Below, one piece after another: positions 55,790 through 64,000 of a DNA stretch of 64,000 nucleotides; positions within the stretch are counted from its first letter, which is position 1; the number at the start of each line of letters is the position of its first letter. The translations under genes and the position numbers were made by a program. This stretch comes from Mycobacteriaceae bacterium (lineage in GTDB: Bacteria > Actinomycetota > Actinomycetes > Mycobacteriales > Mycobacteriaceae). The stretch spans positions 62,001-126,000 of the forward strand of contig JAIEPH010000006.1 of assembly GCA_019749805.1 (NCBI GenBank). Direction: 5' to 3'. The notes below the pieces were generated by a model. The model searched no databases. It was not told the origin of the DNA and saw only the letters and a list, made by a program, of their open reading frames with translations.

Positions 55790-56619
55790 CCGAAGATCCA
55801 CTGGTCCCGAGACCGGCCGCGACGGTCATGCTCGTCCGCGATACCGCGGCCGGGATCAAGGTGTTTCTCATGCGGCGGCACTCGGCGATGGACTTCGTCG
55901 CCGGCGTGATGGTGTTTCCCGGCGGCGGCGTCGACGACCGCGATCGCAACGCCGACATCGCCTGGTTCGGCCCTGAACCCGCTTGGTGGGCCGAACGATT
56001 CGGCGTCGAATCCGACCTCGCCGCGGCGTTGGTGTGCGCGGCGGCGCGCGAAACGTTCGAAGAATCCGGCGTGCTGTTCGCCGGCCCCGCCGGTGACCCC
56101 GACGGCATCGTCGATGACGCGTCGGTCTACGGCGACGCGCGGGAGGCGCTGGCCAACAATTCTCTGTCGTTCGCGGAGTTCCTGCGGCGCGAGAACCTGG
56201 TGCTGCGTGCGGATCTGCTTAGGCCGTGGGCGAATTGGGTGACCCCGAAGGAGGAGCGCACGCGCCGCTATGACACTTTCTTCTTCGTGGGTGCGCTCCC
56301 GAAGGGGCAGCGGGCCGATGGCGACAACACCGAAACCGATCAGGCGGATTGGATCACCCCGCAACAGGGCCTCGACGATTTCGGCGAAGGTCGGACGTTC
56401 CTGCTGCCGCCGACGTGGACGCAACTGGATTCGCTCAACGGGCGCACGGTCGCCGAAGTGCTTGCCGTGGAGCGCACGATCGTGCCGGTCGAGCCGCATC
56501 TCGCCGCCGACACGGACACGGGCAACTGGGAGATCGAGTTCTTCAACAGCGACCGGTACAACGCCGCGCGCAACCGCCGCGCGCCCGATGGCTACAGCCG
56601 AGACACTCCGCTGGCATGA
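55786..56619 (+). CDS. NUDIX hydrolase (NUDT19-like, Rv3040c-like)
   Basis: This 277-residue hydrolase has an N-terminal barrel strand [26 protein letters not shown] and a NUDIX box [13 protein letters not shown] that is separated from its GGGVDD start by a 40-residue insert, as in the NUDT19/CoA-type family. Acyl-CoA or CoA is a known substrate for such enzymes, which fits the following crotonase gene. The start ATG at 55786 is in an ATGA overlap, with CAGGAGG upstream. The stop overlaps echA17 (ATGA). It corresponds to Rv3040c. Confidence 0.88.
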   Translation: MTEDPLVPRPAATVMLVRDTAAGIKVFLMRRHSAMDFVAGVMVFPGGGVDDRDRNADIAWFGPEPAWWAERFGVESDLAAALVCAAARETFEESGVLFAGPAGDPDGIVDDASVYGDAREALANNSLSFAEFLRRENLVLRADLLRPWANWVTPKEERTRRYDTFFFVGALPKGQRADGDNTETDQADWITPQQGLDDFGEGRTFLLPPTWTQLDSLNGRTVAEVLAVERTIVPVEPHLAADTDTGNWEIEFFNSDRYNAARNRRAPDGYSRDTPLA

Positions 56620-57263
56620 ACGAGTTCGTATCGGTTCACACCAGCGAGGAGCACCCGGGCATCGCGACGCTGCTGCTGTCGCGACCGCCCACCAACGCGC
56701 TCACCCGCCAGGTGTACCGGGAGCTCGAAGCAGCCGCGCAGGACATCGGCGTCCGCGACGACGTACGCGCCGTCATCCTCTTCGGTGGCCACGAGATCTT
56801 CTCCGCCGGTGACGACGTCCCCGAGCGGTCGCTGCTCAACAGCGCCGAAGCTGCGGAGGCGGCCCGGGTCTGCCATGCCGCGGTGGACGCGCTCGCCGCG
56901 ATACCCAGGCCCACCGTCGCCGCGATCACGGGGTATGCACTGGGCGGCGGGCTGAACCTGTCGCTGGCCGCCGACTGGCGCGTCGCCGGCGACAACGTCA
57001 GGTTTGGGGTCACGGAGATACTGGCTGGGCTAGTGCCCGCAGGTGGCACGTCACGGCTGGCACGCACCGTCGGGCTGTCCAAGGCGAAGGACTTGGTGTT
57101 CAGCGGGCGGTTCGTCGACGCCAAGGAGGCGCTGGCTCTGGGCCTGATCGACGAGATGGTCGCCCCCGACGGCGTGTACGACGCGGCGCTGGCCTGGGCG
57201 CAGAAGTTCGTCGAACACCCAGCTCAGGTACTGGCTGACGCCAAGGCCACCTTCGACCTTTAG
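56616..57263 (+). CDS. echA17: Enoyl-CoA hydratase/isomerase EchA17-like, C-terminally short
   Basis: This 215-residue crotonase has [25 protein letters not shown], the oxyanion-hole block [15 protein letters not shown] and [39 protein letters not shown]. It matches M. tuberculosis EchA17 (Rv3039c, about 254 residues) up to AKATFDL and then stops, about 35 residues early. The loss covers the last helices that usually cap the active site and join the trimer. The next gene starts 11 nt after the stop. The ATG at 56616 overlaps the NUDIX stop. Activity is therefore uncertain. Confidence 0.87.
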   Translation: MNEFVSVHTSEEHPGIATLLLSRPPTNALTRQVYRELEAAAQDIGVRDDVRAVILFGGHEIFSAGDDVPERSLLNSAEAAEAARVCHAAVDALAAIPRPTVAAITGYALGGGLNLSLAADWRVAGDNVRFGVTEILAGLVPAGGTSRLARTVGLSKAKDLVFSGRFVDAKEALALGLIDEMVAPDGVYDAALAWAQKFVEHPAQVLADAKATFDL

Positions 57264-57274
57264 GCTGCCCTGTT

Positions 57275-58240
57275 ATGAGCCTTGATCCGACCCCCAATCC
57301 GCACGCCACCGCGGAACAGGTGGAGGCGGCCCGCCACGACTCCAAGCTCGCTCAGGTGCTGTACCACGACTGGGAGGCCGAGTCGTACGACGACAAGTGG
57401 TCGATCTCCTACGACAAGCGCTGTGTCGACTACGCCCGCGATCTGTTCGACGCGACGGTGCCGGAGGAAGAGCTGCGCAACTTGCCCTACGACCGTGCGC
57501 TCGAGCTCGGCTGCGGTAGCGGTTTTTTCCTCCTCAACCTGATCCAGGCCGGGGTGGCGCGCCGCGGCTCGGTCACCGACCTGTCGCCGGGCATGGTGAA
57601 GGTAGCCCTGCGCAACGGCGAGAACCTCGGCCTCGAAATCGACGGCCGGGTCGCCGACGCGGAAGGCATTCCGTACGACGATGACACCTTCGATCTCGTC
57701 GTCGGCCACGCCGTGTTGCATCACATCCCGGATGTCGAGTTGTCGCTGCGTGAGGTCGTGCGGGTGCTCAAGCCCGGCGGCCGGTTCATCTTCGCGGGCG
57801 AGCCGAGCAACGCGGGTGAGAACTACGCGCGGCCGTTGTCGACGTTGACGTGGCGCGCGGTGACGAACCTGACGAAACTGCCGGGGCTGTCGAGCTGGCG
57901 CCGCCCGCAGGAGGAGCTCGACGAGTCCTCACGAGCGGCCGCGTTGGAAGCGATCGTCGACTTGCACACCTTTTCTCCCGGCGACTTGGAGCGCATGGCA
58001 CACAGCGCGGGCGCCGTCGATATATCGACCGCCACAACGGAATTCACCGCTGCGATGCTCGGCTGGCCGTTGCGCACGCTGGAGGCCGCGGTGCCGCCCG
58101 GCCGGCTGGGCTGGGGCTACGCGAAGTTCGCCTTCAACAGCTGGATCGCGTTGAGTTGGGTTGACAACAATGTGTGGCGGCAGGTGGTCCCCAAGGGCTG
58201 GTTCTACAACGTCATGGTCACCGGGGTCAAGCCGTCGTAG
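57275..58240 (+). CDS. Class I SAM-dependent methyltransferase (Rv3038c-like)
   Basis: This 321-residue methyltransferase has motif I ALELGCGSGFFLLNLIQAG (about residues 73-91), acidic VTDLSPGMVKVALRNGE, and FDLVVGHAVLHHIPDVELSLREVVRVLKPGGRFIFAGEP. It follows the recalled Rv3038c sequence nearly block for block from the start SLDPTPNPHATAEQVEAARHD onward. The substrate is not known. It lies 11 nt behind echA17 and overlaps the start of the next gene by 67 nt if that gene uses the upstream GTG. Confidence 0.9.
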   Translation: MSLDPTPNPHATAEQVEAARHDSKLAQVLYHDWEAESYDDKWSISYDKRCVDYARDLFDATVPEEELRNLPYDRALELGCGSGFFLLNLIQAGVARRGSVTDLSPGMVKVALRNGENLGLEIDGRVADAEGIPYDDDTFDLVVGHAVLHHIPDVELSLREVVRVLKPGGRFIFAGEPSNAGENYARPLSTLTWRAVTNLTKLPGLSSWRRPQEELDESSRAAALEAIVDLHTFSPGDLERMAHSAGAVDISTATTEFTAAMLGWPLRTLEAAVPPGRLGWGYAKFAFNSWIALSWVDNNVWRQVVPKGWFYNVMVTGVKPS

Positions 58241-59400
58241 ATTTTCGGCTCGACGACGTCGAGTACCTGTGCAGCGCCGTCGGCAAGCAGGCGCTGGGCG
58301 AAGTCGCTGACCTGCGGCTCACCGATGCCACATTGGTAGCCGATGTCGCCACGGCGCGTAGGCGTTTCGGTGAATGGTCCGCTGTTCTGGTGGAAACGAC
58401 GCTCTTGCGGCGGAGGGCCGCGGTGAAGTTCGACGATCCCGGAGACTGGCTGTTCACCGACGAGGCGCTGCAGCAGGCGACGGCGCAGCGCGTCGCCGCT
58501 CACCGGGCCCGACGCTTGTCGGGCGCGGTGGTGCACGACGCGACGTGTTCCGTCGGCACCGAACTTGCCGCGCTGCGAAACTGCGCGAGCGTTCTCGTCG
58601 GCAGCGATCTCGACGCGGTCCGGTTGGCGATGGCGCGGAACAACGTGGCGGGCGTGGATGTGTGCCGGGCCGACGCGCTGCGGCCGATCACCGCGTCGGC
58701 CGTAGTCCTGCTCGACCCGGCGCGCCGCAGCGGCGGACGGCGCCGGTTCGATCCGCGGGATTACACCCCCGGACTCGATGCGCTGCTCGACGTGTACCGC
58801 GGCCGGGATATCGCCGTAAAGTGCGCGCCGGGAATCGATTTCGATGGGATCAAGCAGCTGGGTTTCACCGGTGAGATCGAGGTGACGTCGGTCGGCGGCG
58901 GTGTGCGCGAAGCGTGCCTGTGGTCGATGGGACTGGCGGCGCCCGGCGTGACCCGCCGAGCCAGCATGCTCGACACGGGGGAGGAGATCACCGACGCCGA
59001 CTCCGACGACTGCACAGTCGCGCCGGCCGGTCGATGGATTGTCGATCCCGACGGCGCCGTTGTCCGCGCGGGCCTGGTGCGCCACTACGGCGCCAGACAT
59101 GGTTTGTGGCAACTCGACGCCGATATCGCCTACCTGTCCGGTGATCGGTTGCCGACGGGGGTCCGCGGTTTCGAGGTGGTCGAGGAGCTCGGCTTCAGCG
59201 AACGCCGCCTGCGTCAGGCGCTTTCGGGCCGCGACGTGGGCGCAGCCGAAATCCTGGTCCGTGGTGTCGATGTCGATCCCGACGCGCTGCGGCAGCGGCT
59301 CAGACTGCGCGGTGCGCAGGCGGTCTCGGTCGTGATCACCCGCCTCGGCACTGGAGCCGCAAGCAGGGCAACGGCATTCATCTGCCGCCCCTCTCGATAA
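58174..59400 (+). CDS. THUMP-like/SAM-dependent methyltransferase-like protein (Rv3037c-like)
   Basis: This 408-residue protein has a methyltransferase-like Rossmann domain (ATCSVGTELAALRNCASVLVGSDLDAVRLAMARNNV, then VVLLDPARRSGGRRRFDP, with DPARR in the NPPY position) and a C-terminal THUMP-like domain (GFEVVEELGFSERRLRQALSGRD). Rv3037c has been proposed to act in methylglucose lipopolysaccharide synthesis, but the fold is closer to RNA or base modifiers. The conserved part begins at VVDFRLDDVEYL (about 58240), where no usual start codon exists; GTG at 58174 is the nearest in-frame one. The start is uncertain. Confidence 0.82.
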   Translation: MAAGGPQGLVLQRHGHRGQAVVDFRLDDVEYLCSAVGKQALGEVADLRLTDATLVADVATARRRFGEWSAVLVETTLLRRRAAVKFDDPGDWLFTDEALQQATAQRVAAHRARRLSGAVVHDATCSVGTELAALRNCASVLVGSDLDAVRLAMARNNVAGVDVCRADALRPITASAVVLLDPARRSGGRRRFDPRDYTPGLDALLDVYRGRDIAVKCAPGIDFDGIKQLGFTGEIEVTSVGGGVREACLWSMGLAAPGVTRRASMLDTGEEITDADSDDCTVAPAGRWIVDPDGAVVRAGLVRHYGARHGLWQLDADIAYLSGDRLPTGVRGFEVVEELGFSERRLRQALSGRDVGAAEILVRGVDVDPDALRQRLRLRGAQAVSVVITRLGTGAASRATAFICRPSR

Positions 59401-59493
59401 ATTACTGGCGTTCGACCGTTCCCGCAAAGTCCACGTACCCTGACAGTGATGCACCGGCGGTCGAGCCGGAGCCGGCTGCGAGGACGTCCAACG

Positions 59494-60192
59494 ATGCGCA
59501 TTCTCAAGGTGGCGGCCGCCGTCACGGCGGCCGGTGTTGTTGCCGGCACCATCGGCACTCCGACAGCGATGGCTCAGTCGGCATGTGCCGAGTTGGGCGG
59601 TACCGTGGGCCCGGACCAAACCTGTCGGGTGCACGCCGAAAACGACACGTACCTCCTCGACTTCACCTTCCCGGCGCAGTATCCGGATCAGCAAGCGGTG
59701 GCCGACTACCTGACGCAGGCGCGCGTCGGCTTCGTCAACGTCTCGGAGATGCCCGGCTCACGCGGCCTGCCTTATGTGCTCGACGTCAAGGGAACCGGCT
59801 ACCGTTCGGGGTTGCCCCTTCTCGGCACTGAGAGCTTGGTGTTCGAGGTGTACCAGAACGTCGGCGGCGCGCGTCCGCAGACTTACTATGAGTCGCTCAA
59901 CTGGAACCTCGCCACCAGGGCGCCCATCACGTTCGACTCGCTGTTCAAACCGGGCACCAAACCGCTCGATGTGATCTTCCCCGCGGTGAACGACGACCTG
60001 TTCAAAACGCGAGGGGTGCTGAACGCGATACCGCAGAGCGTGGGACTCGATCCGGCCAATTACCAGAACTTCGCGCTGACCGATGACAAGGTGCTTTTCT
60101 TCTTCAGCCAGGGCCAGATGCTCGCGGAATCGGCGGGACCGGTCCAGGCATCGGTGCCGCGCGCGGCTCTCGCGCCGATGCTGACGCTCTAG
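59494..60192 (+). CDS. Secreted TB22.2-like protein (RsiV/DUF3298-type)
   Basis: This 232-residue exported protein starts MRILKVAAAVTAAGVVAGTIG with a signal peptide (cleavage near AMA-QSACAELGG). The mature part resembles M. tuberculosis TB22.2 (Rv3036c): YLLDFTFPAQYPDQQAVADYLTQ, YESLNWNLATRAPITFDSLFKPGTKPLDVIFPAV and PANYQNFALTDDKVLFFFSQGQML. Rv3036c has been described as a cell-wall esterase. ATG at 59494 has GAGGA upstream; ATG 59449 with TACCCT 7 nt before it could be a leaderless start that adds 15 residues. No GxSxG is seen. Confidence 0.85.
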   Translation: MRILKVAAAVTAAGVVAGTIGTPTAMAQSACAELGGTVGPDQTCRVHAENDTYLLDFTFPAQYPDQQAVADYLTQARVGFVNVSEMPGSRGLPYVLDVKGTGYRSGLPLLGTESLVFEVYQNVGGARPQTYYESLNWNLATRAPITFDSLFKPGTKPLDVIFPAVNDDLFKTRGVLNAIPQSVGLDPANYQNFALTDDKVLFFFSQGQMLAESAGPVQASVPRAALAPMLTL

Positions 60193-60199
60193 GCTGCGG

Positions 60200-61747
60200 T
60201 CACGTTCGCACGGGCTCGCGGTCCTTGCCGGTGACGGGGTCGTAGTTCTCCCAGAAGGTGGCGTTCTTGATGTCGAGCGCCAGCGGGTAGAACATCGGGT
60301 CGAGGCCCTGCTTCTTCTGCTTCTCGTAGTCCCACAGCGCCTTGTAGGCGGGCTGCTGCAGGATGATGATGCCGATGATGTTCAGCCACGCCATCAGGCC
60401 GACGCCGATGTCACCCAGCGTCCACGCATCCGATGCGGTCGACACCGCGCCGATGGTCACCGAGACCAGGATCAGTGCCTGCAGCAACATCGTGGTGTTC
60501 GACCCGATCGTGCCCCGAATGTACGGGACGTCGACGGTGTTGGCCTTGCCCAGCAGGAATCGCAGGTTGGTCTCGGCCATGTAGTAGTAGGCGATGATCG
60601 TGGTGATGCAGAAGAACGCGAGCGAGATCGCGATGAAGCTGGAACCCGCGCCGCTCCACAGCGTGTCGAAGCCGGTCTGCGCGAACGTCGGGCCGACCTC
60701 GGCGTCGGAGGGCAGGATCGAACCGCCTTCGCGAATGACCGCGCCGTCGGCACTCTCGCCCTCGAACACCCGGTAGGCCCCGGTGGACAGGATCAGGAAG
60801 CCGGTGGCCGTGCAGATGAACAGCGTGTCGATGTACACGGCGAATGCCTGCACCAGGCCCTGCTTGGCCGGATGTGACACCTCGGCGGCGGCCGCGGCGT
60901 GCGGACCGGTGCCCTGGCCCGCCTCGTTGGAGTAGATGCCGCGCTTGACGCCCCACATCACCGCGGAGCCGATGATCGCGCCGAACGCCGAGTCGAGCCC
61001 GAACGCGCTGGAGAAGATCAGCGAGATCACGCCGGGGATCTCGCCGGCGTTGAGCAGCACGATTATCAGGGCGAGGACGATGTAGACGACGGCCATGAAC
61101 GGCACCACGACCGACGCGAAGGCCGCGATCCGCTTGACCCCGCCGATGATGACGAACGCCAGCACGATCACGATGCCGACGGCCACCCACCACTTGGACC
61201 AGCCCCAGGCGGAGTTCATCGCCGAGGCCATCGAGTTGGACTGGACGCTGGGCAGCAGCAGGCCCATCGCCAGGATGGTGACCGCGGCGAAGACGTAGCC
61301 GTACACCTTCATCGCGGGCGCCGCGGCGGTGTTCGCGAAGGCTCGACTGAGGTAGTAGGCGGGACCGCCGCGGTACTCGCCGGTGAGCGGATCGCGCGTC
61401 TTGTAGATCTGGCCCAGCGTGCACTCGACGAACGACGTCGATGCGCCGAGGAAGGCGACTGCCCACATCCAGAACAGTGCGCCGGGGCCGCCGAACGCGA
61501 TGGCGGTGGCCACACCGGCGATGTTGCCCGTCCCGACGCGACCGGCCAGCGACATCGTGAGCGCCTGGAAGCTCGAGATGCCCGAAGGGGACGTCTCGCC
61601 CTTGAACATCAGCCTGATCATCTCCGGCACCTGCCGGACCTGCACGAACCGCGATCGGATGGAGAAGTACACGCCCGCTGCGAGGCACAGATACACCAGC
61701 GCGTTGCTCCATATGTAGCCGTTTACCGTGGCAAGGAACTCGGACAA
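60200..61747 (-). CDS. Alanine/sodium symporter, AGCS family
   Basis: This 515-residue carrier has about 11 helices and the AGCS signatures GETSPSGISSFQALTMSLAGRVGTGNIAGVATAIAFGGPGALFWMW, GEYRGGPAYYLSRAF and GVKRGIYSNEAGQGTGPHAAAAAE. These proteins import D- or L-alanine (or glycine) with sodium or protons. The gene is convergent with TB22.2 and is not between Rv3036c and Rv3035 in the order I recall for M. tuberculosis. It has 136 nt before the start of the next gene, with no repeats noted. Confidence 0.93.
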   Translation of the reverse strand: MSEFLATVNGYIWSNALVYLCLAAGVYFSIRSRFVQVRQVPEMIRLMFKGETSPSGISSFQALTMSLAGRVGTGNIAGVATAIAFGGPGALFWMWAVAFLGASTSFVECTLGQIYKTRDPLTGEYRGGPAYYLSRAFANTAAAPAMKVYGYVFAAVTILAMGLLLPSVQSNSMASAMNSAWGWSKWWVAVGIVIVLAFVIIGGVKRIAAFASVVVPFMAVVYIVLALIIVLLNAGEIPGVISLIFSSAFGLDSAFGAIIGSAVMWGVKRGIYSNEAGQGTGPHAAAAAEVSHPAKQGLVQAFAVYIDTLFICTATGFLILSTGAYRVFEGESADGAVIREGGSILPSDAEVGPTFAQTGFDTLWSGAGSSFIAISLAFFCITTIIAYYYMAETNLRFLLGKANTVDVPYIRGTIGSNTTMLLQALILVSVTIGAVSTASDAWTLGDIGVGLMAWLNIIGIIILQQPAYKALWDYEKQKKQGLDPMFYPLALDIKNATFWENYDPVTGKDREPVRT

Positions 61748-61883
61748 GGCTGCCTCCCTGGCGGCGTTGGGAACATGCGACGTTTCGGGATGATTGCATG
61801 CTGGCGGCTGCGGGATGTTACGAAGCGGTCACAGTGCTGTAAGTCCACGTTGGACGGTCGGTTACCGACGACGAACGGTCGCT

Positions 61884-63182
61884 CTAAGCCGGCGCGAATC
61901 CGTACACGCGGCCCTCGCTTGTCGCGGTGATGACGCGGCGGTCATGCCCGATGGAGACCCCGACGGGCCAGCCGCCCGCGTTGGGCAGCGGATAGCGATT
62001 GAGGGTCCGGCCGTCTGCCGAGTCGAACACGAGCAACGCCTGACCGCTTTCTCCGTCCCGTGCGACCGCGTAAGCCGTGTGTGCGCCGGACTGACTCGAT
62101 GTCGTCAGCGGTGCGACGTCGTCGCGGGTCCACACCACCTCGCCTCGGTCACCGGAATCCTTGATGCCCACCAGCTTCGCGCCGGGTCCACCGCCGGCCA
62201 CGATCAGCCCGTCGGGTGACACCGACGGCGGCGTCTGCGCCAGATAGTCCAGCGGGACCGACCATTTCGGCTCGCCATTGTCGGTGTTGATCGCCCACAG
62301 GTGTTCGTCGCGTCCGTTGACGTACACGGTCGATCCGTCCGCGGACAGCACCGGGCTGGCGAGCGGACCGCCGCCGACAGCATCGCTGGTCCACTCGCGC
62401 GTGAGCATCGGGTTCTGTCCCGGGCGGTAGCGCAGCCCGACAAGAACGGGAGCATCGGTGTCCGGCTCCCACAGGCTGAGCACAACGCTTCCGGTCTGCT
62501 CTGCGAAGGCCGGTGCGGCCGCCACCGGGCAGCGCGAACGGGCAGGTCGGCAGTCGGCGAGTCCGCGCTCGGGATCCTTGGGGTCGACACCGGCGACGAG
62601 ATCCATGGGAGATCCGTCGACCACACCCCTCTGGGCGTCGAACACGAGCACCTGGCCCAGGTGCGTGACCACCAGCAGGTGGCCCGGAGCCAGGATCCGC
62701 GGCGTGGTCGGCATCCCGATGACGGGTTGACGCCAGCGGATCCACTGCGTCGGCGGGAACGAAAGCATTGCGCCGGGCTGACCGACGTAGAGGTTGTCGA
62801 AACCATCAAAGAGAGGACCGGCCAGCGGGCCTTCGGTACCCGGCCCCTGCGCCAAGCGGGTGCACCAGCGCTGCCGGGCACGATTGTCGGTCTCCCACAC
62901 CATCAGCGAGCAGCCCGCCGGCGTTTGCGCGTTCACGGCCAGGTAGCTGCCGGATCCCAGCGCGACCGAGGCGGCGAGTTCGCCCTTGACCGAGCGCGTC
63001 CACTCCAGCCGTAACCCGTCGGCGCCTGCGGTCGATTCGTAGCTGCTGTTGCGGGCGTCGCCGTACTGGGCGGGCCAGCCCGACGCGGGATGGGACTCGA
63101 CCCAACTGTCGGTGTTCCCGCACCCCGCCAATGCGGCCGTGATCAGCACTGTTGACGCCAGCACGATCGATCGCCGGAACAC
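61884..63182 (-). CDS. PQQ-binding-like beta-propeller lipoprotein (Rv3035-like)
   Basis: This 432-residue lipoprotein starts MFRRSIVLASTVLITAALAGCG with lipobox ALAGC, then shows beta-propeller repeats of the PQQ type: WPAQYGDARNSSYESTAGADGLRLEWTRSVKGEL, DGFDNLYVGQPGAMLSFPPTQWIRWRQPV, STVYVNGRDEHLWAINTDNGEPKWSVPLDYL, VIAGG..., RDGESGQALLVFDSADGRTLNRY. The Trp-rich strands every 45 residues give about seven blades. There is no evidence of a PQQ cofactor site. It may bind or assemble envelope proteins as BamB does. It is divergent from the acyltransferase gene with 90 nt between. Confidence 0.87.
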   Translation of the reverse strand: MFRRSIVLASTVLITAALAGCGNTDSWVESHPASGWPAQYGDARNSSYESTAGADGLRLEWTRSVKGELAASVALGSGSYLAVNAQTPAGCSLMVWETDNRARQRWCTRLAQGPGTEGPLAGPLFDGFDNLYVGQPGAMLSFPPTQWIRWRQPVIGMPTTPRILAPGHLLVVTHLGQVLVFDAQRGVVDGSPMDLVAGVDPKDPERGLADCRPARSRCPVAAAPAFAEQTGSVVLSLWEPDTDAPVLVGLRYRPGQNPMLTREWTSDAVGGGPLASPVLSADGSTVYVNGRDEHLWAINTDNGEPKWSVPLDYLAQTPPSVSPDGLIVAGGGPGAKLVGIKDSGDRGEVVWTRDDVAPLTTSSQSGAHTAYAVARDGESGQALLVFDSADGRTLNRYPLPNAGGWPVGVSIGHDRRVITATSEGRVYGFAPA

Positions 63183-63272
63183 TGCGCCCTTTCGGTTTCG
63201 TTCAAGAAGGCCTTGGAAGTCCCAGTGAGGGTAACCGTTCGGCGCCGGGCGGCTCGCGTAGGCTTTCCGGCC

Positions 63273-64000
63273 ATGACGACGATGTGGGGCGCGCCGCTAC
63301 ACAAGCGGTGGCGGGGTTCGCGGCTGCGCGACCCGCGCCAGGCCAAGTTCCTCACCATGGCCTCGCTGAAATGGGTCATCGCCAATCGGGCCTACACGCC
63401 GTGGTACCTCGTGCGTTACTGGCGGCTGCTGAAGTTCAAGCTCGCCAATCCGCACATCATCACCCGCGGCATGGTCTTCCTCGGCAAGGGTGTAGAGATC
63501 CAGGCGACGCCGGAGTTGTCGACGATGGAGATCGGTCGCTGGGTGCACATCGGCGACAAGAACACGATCCGCTGCCACGAAGGCTCGCTGCGTTTCGGCG
63601 ACAAGGTCGTCCTCGGCAGAGACAACGTGATCAACACTTATCTCGACATCGAACTCGGTGACTCCGTGTTGATGGCCGACTGGGTGTACGTGTGCGACTT
63701 CGACCACCGGATGGACAGCGTCGAGCTGCCGATCAAGGACCAGGGCATCATCAAGGGACCGGTGCGCATCGGGCCCGACACCTGGGTCGCGACCAAGGTG
63801 ACGATTCTGCGCAACACGATGATCGGCCGCGGCTGCGTGCTGGGATCGCACGCAGTGGTCAAGGGTGACGTCCCGGACTTCTCGATCGCCGTCGGCGCAC
63901 CCGCGAAGGTCGTCAAGAACCGAAAGCTGTCCTGGGAGACCTCGGCCGCCCAGCGCGCCGAGCTTGCCGCCGCTCTGGCCGACATCGAACGCAAGAAAGC
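63273..64000 (+). CDS. Hexapeptide-repeat acyltransferase (Rv3034c-like), C-terminus cut by window end
   Basis: The ATG at 63273 opens MTTMWGAPLHKRWRGSRLRD and the frame is open to the window edge (242 residues). The middle is a left-handed beta-helix with hexapeptide repeats: VFLGKGVEIQATPELSTMEIG, HIGDKNTIRCHEG, RFGDKVVLGRDNVINTYLDIELG and VRIGPDTWVATKVTILRNTMIGRGCVLGSHAVVKGDV. The acetyl-acceptor loop VCDFDHRMDS has the catalytic histidine. It is the counterpart of Rv3034c, proposed to add acyl groups to methylglucose lipopolysaccharides. The last residues (AALADIERKK) leave only the tail missing. Confidence 0.88.
   Translation, partial: MTTMWGAPLHKRWRGSRLRDPRQAKFLTMASLKWVIANRAYTPWYLVRYWRLLKFKLANPHIITRGMVFLGKGVEIQATPELSTMEIGRWVHIGDKNTIRCHEGSLRFGDKVVLGRDNVINTYLDIELGDSVLMADWVYVCDFDHRMDSVELPIKDQGIIKGPVRIGPDTWVATKVTILRNTMIGRGCVLGSHAVVKGDVPDFSIAVGAPAKVVKNRKLSWETSAAQRAELAAALADIERKK

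Overview
The window is chromosomal DNA of high G+C, densely packed, from a mycobacterium, most likely a fast-growing Mycolicibacterium-type species. Three things point there. From about 14.6 kb onward the gene content follows the M. tuberculosis block Rv3062 (ligB) to Rv3034c: ligB, cyp136, TetR, SDR, dinB2, TetR, FMN reductase, nrdH-nrdI-nrdE, TetR, monooxygenase, nrdF2, adhC, fecB, ctaD, serB2, ABC ATPase, NUDIX, echA17, two methyltransferase-type proteins, TB22.2, PQQ lipoprotein, hexapeptide acyltransferase. Lineage-typical families (WS/DGAT, cutinase, PPOX proteins) are present. Several promoters look leaderless (TANNNT placed 6-7 nt before the start codon). I saw no rRNA, tRNA, insertion sequence, phage gene or CRISPR array. 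Gene names rest on recalled family resemblance, not on a search.

Layout. 0-2.6 kb: an amidohydrolase fragment, a CxxC AhpD/CMD protein and an MHS transporter. 2.7-10.7 kb: a narK-narG-narH-narJ-narI nitrate respiration operon whose first four junctions all overlap. 10.7-12.2 kb: a group III truncated haemoglobin divergent from a cysteine-containing HTH regulator and its membrane partner. 12.2-14.6 kb: a WS/DGAT gene between two PPOX flavin-type proteins, behind a DosR-like palindrome. 14.6-25.1 kb: ligB, a YqeY protein, a membrane-anchored molybdopterin oxidoreductase, an SDR, a PoxB-like TPP enzyme, a duplicated zinc-peptidase lipoprotein, a methyltransferase, a phosphotransferase and a TSUP permease. 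25.2-25.8 kb: a leader peptide and attenuator in front of an orphan LeuA regulatory domain. 25.9-32.9 kb: a cyp136 and dinB2 neighbourhood interrupted by an AAA ATPase. 32.9-36.3 kb: nrdHIE behind a 505-nt leader. 36.3-41.7 kb: a cassette not expected in the M. tuberculosis order (secreted MTB12-like protein, ABC-2 transporter, methyltransferase, HTH regulator, cupin, flavin reductase). 41.8-52.6 kb: TetR, unknown protein, BVMO, nrdF, cutinase, adhC, broken yciI, fecB, ctaD, serB2. 52.6-55 kb: a divergent MocR/YczE pair with triplicate operator repeats. 55-64 kb: the Rv3041c-Rv3034c equivalents with an AGCS alanine carrier.

How the genes fit together. The left third reads as an oxygen-limitation and nitrogen-oxide module: nitrate uptake and reduction, a candidate NO/Fe-S responsive regulator with a haemoglobin, and storage lipid synthesis under a DosR-like box. 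The nrd genes are split as in M. tuberculosis, and both loci carry candidate NrdR box pairs spaced 32 bp apart, which would co-ordinate the two subunits. The most system-like new element is the attenuator-controlled orphan LeuA regulatory domain. The most unusual proteins are a DinB2 polymerase with Gln at the steric-gate position and a lipoprotein whose second peptidase repeat has lost HExxH.
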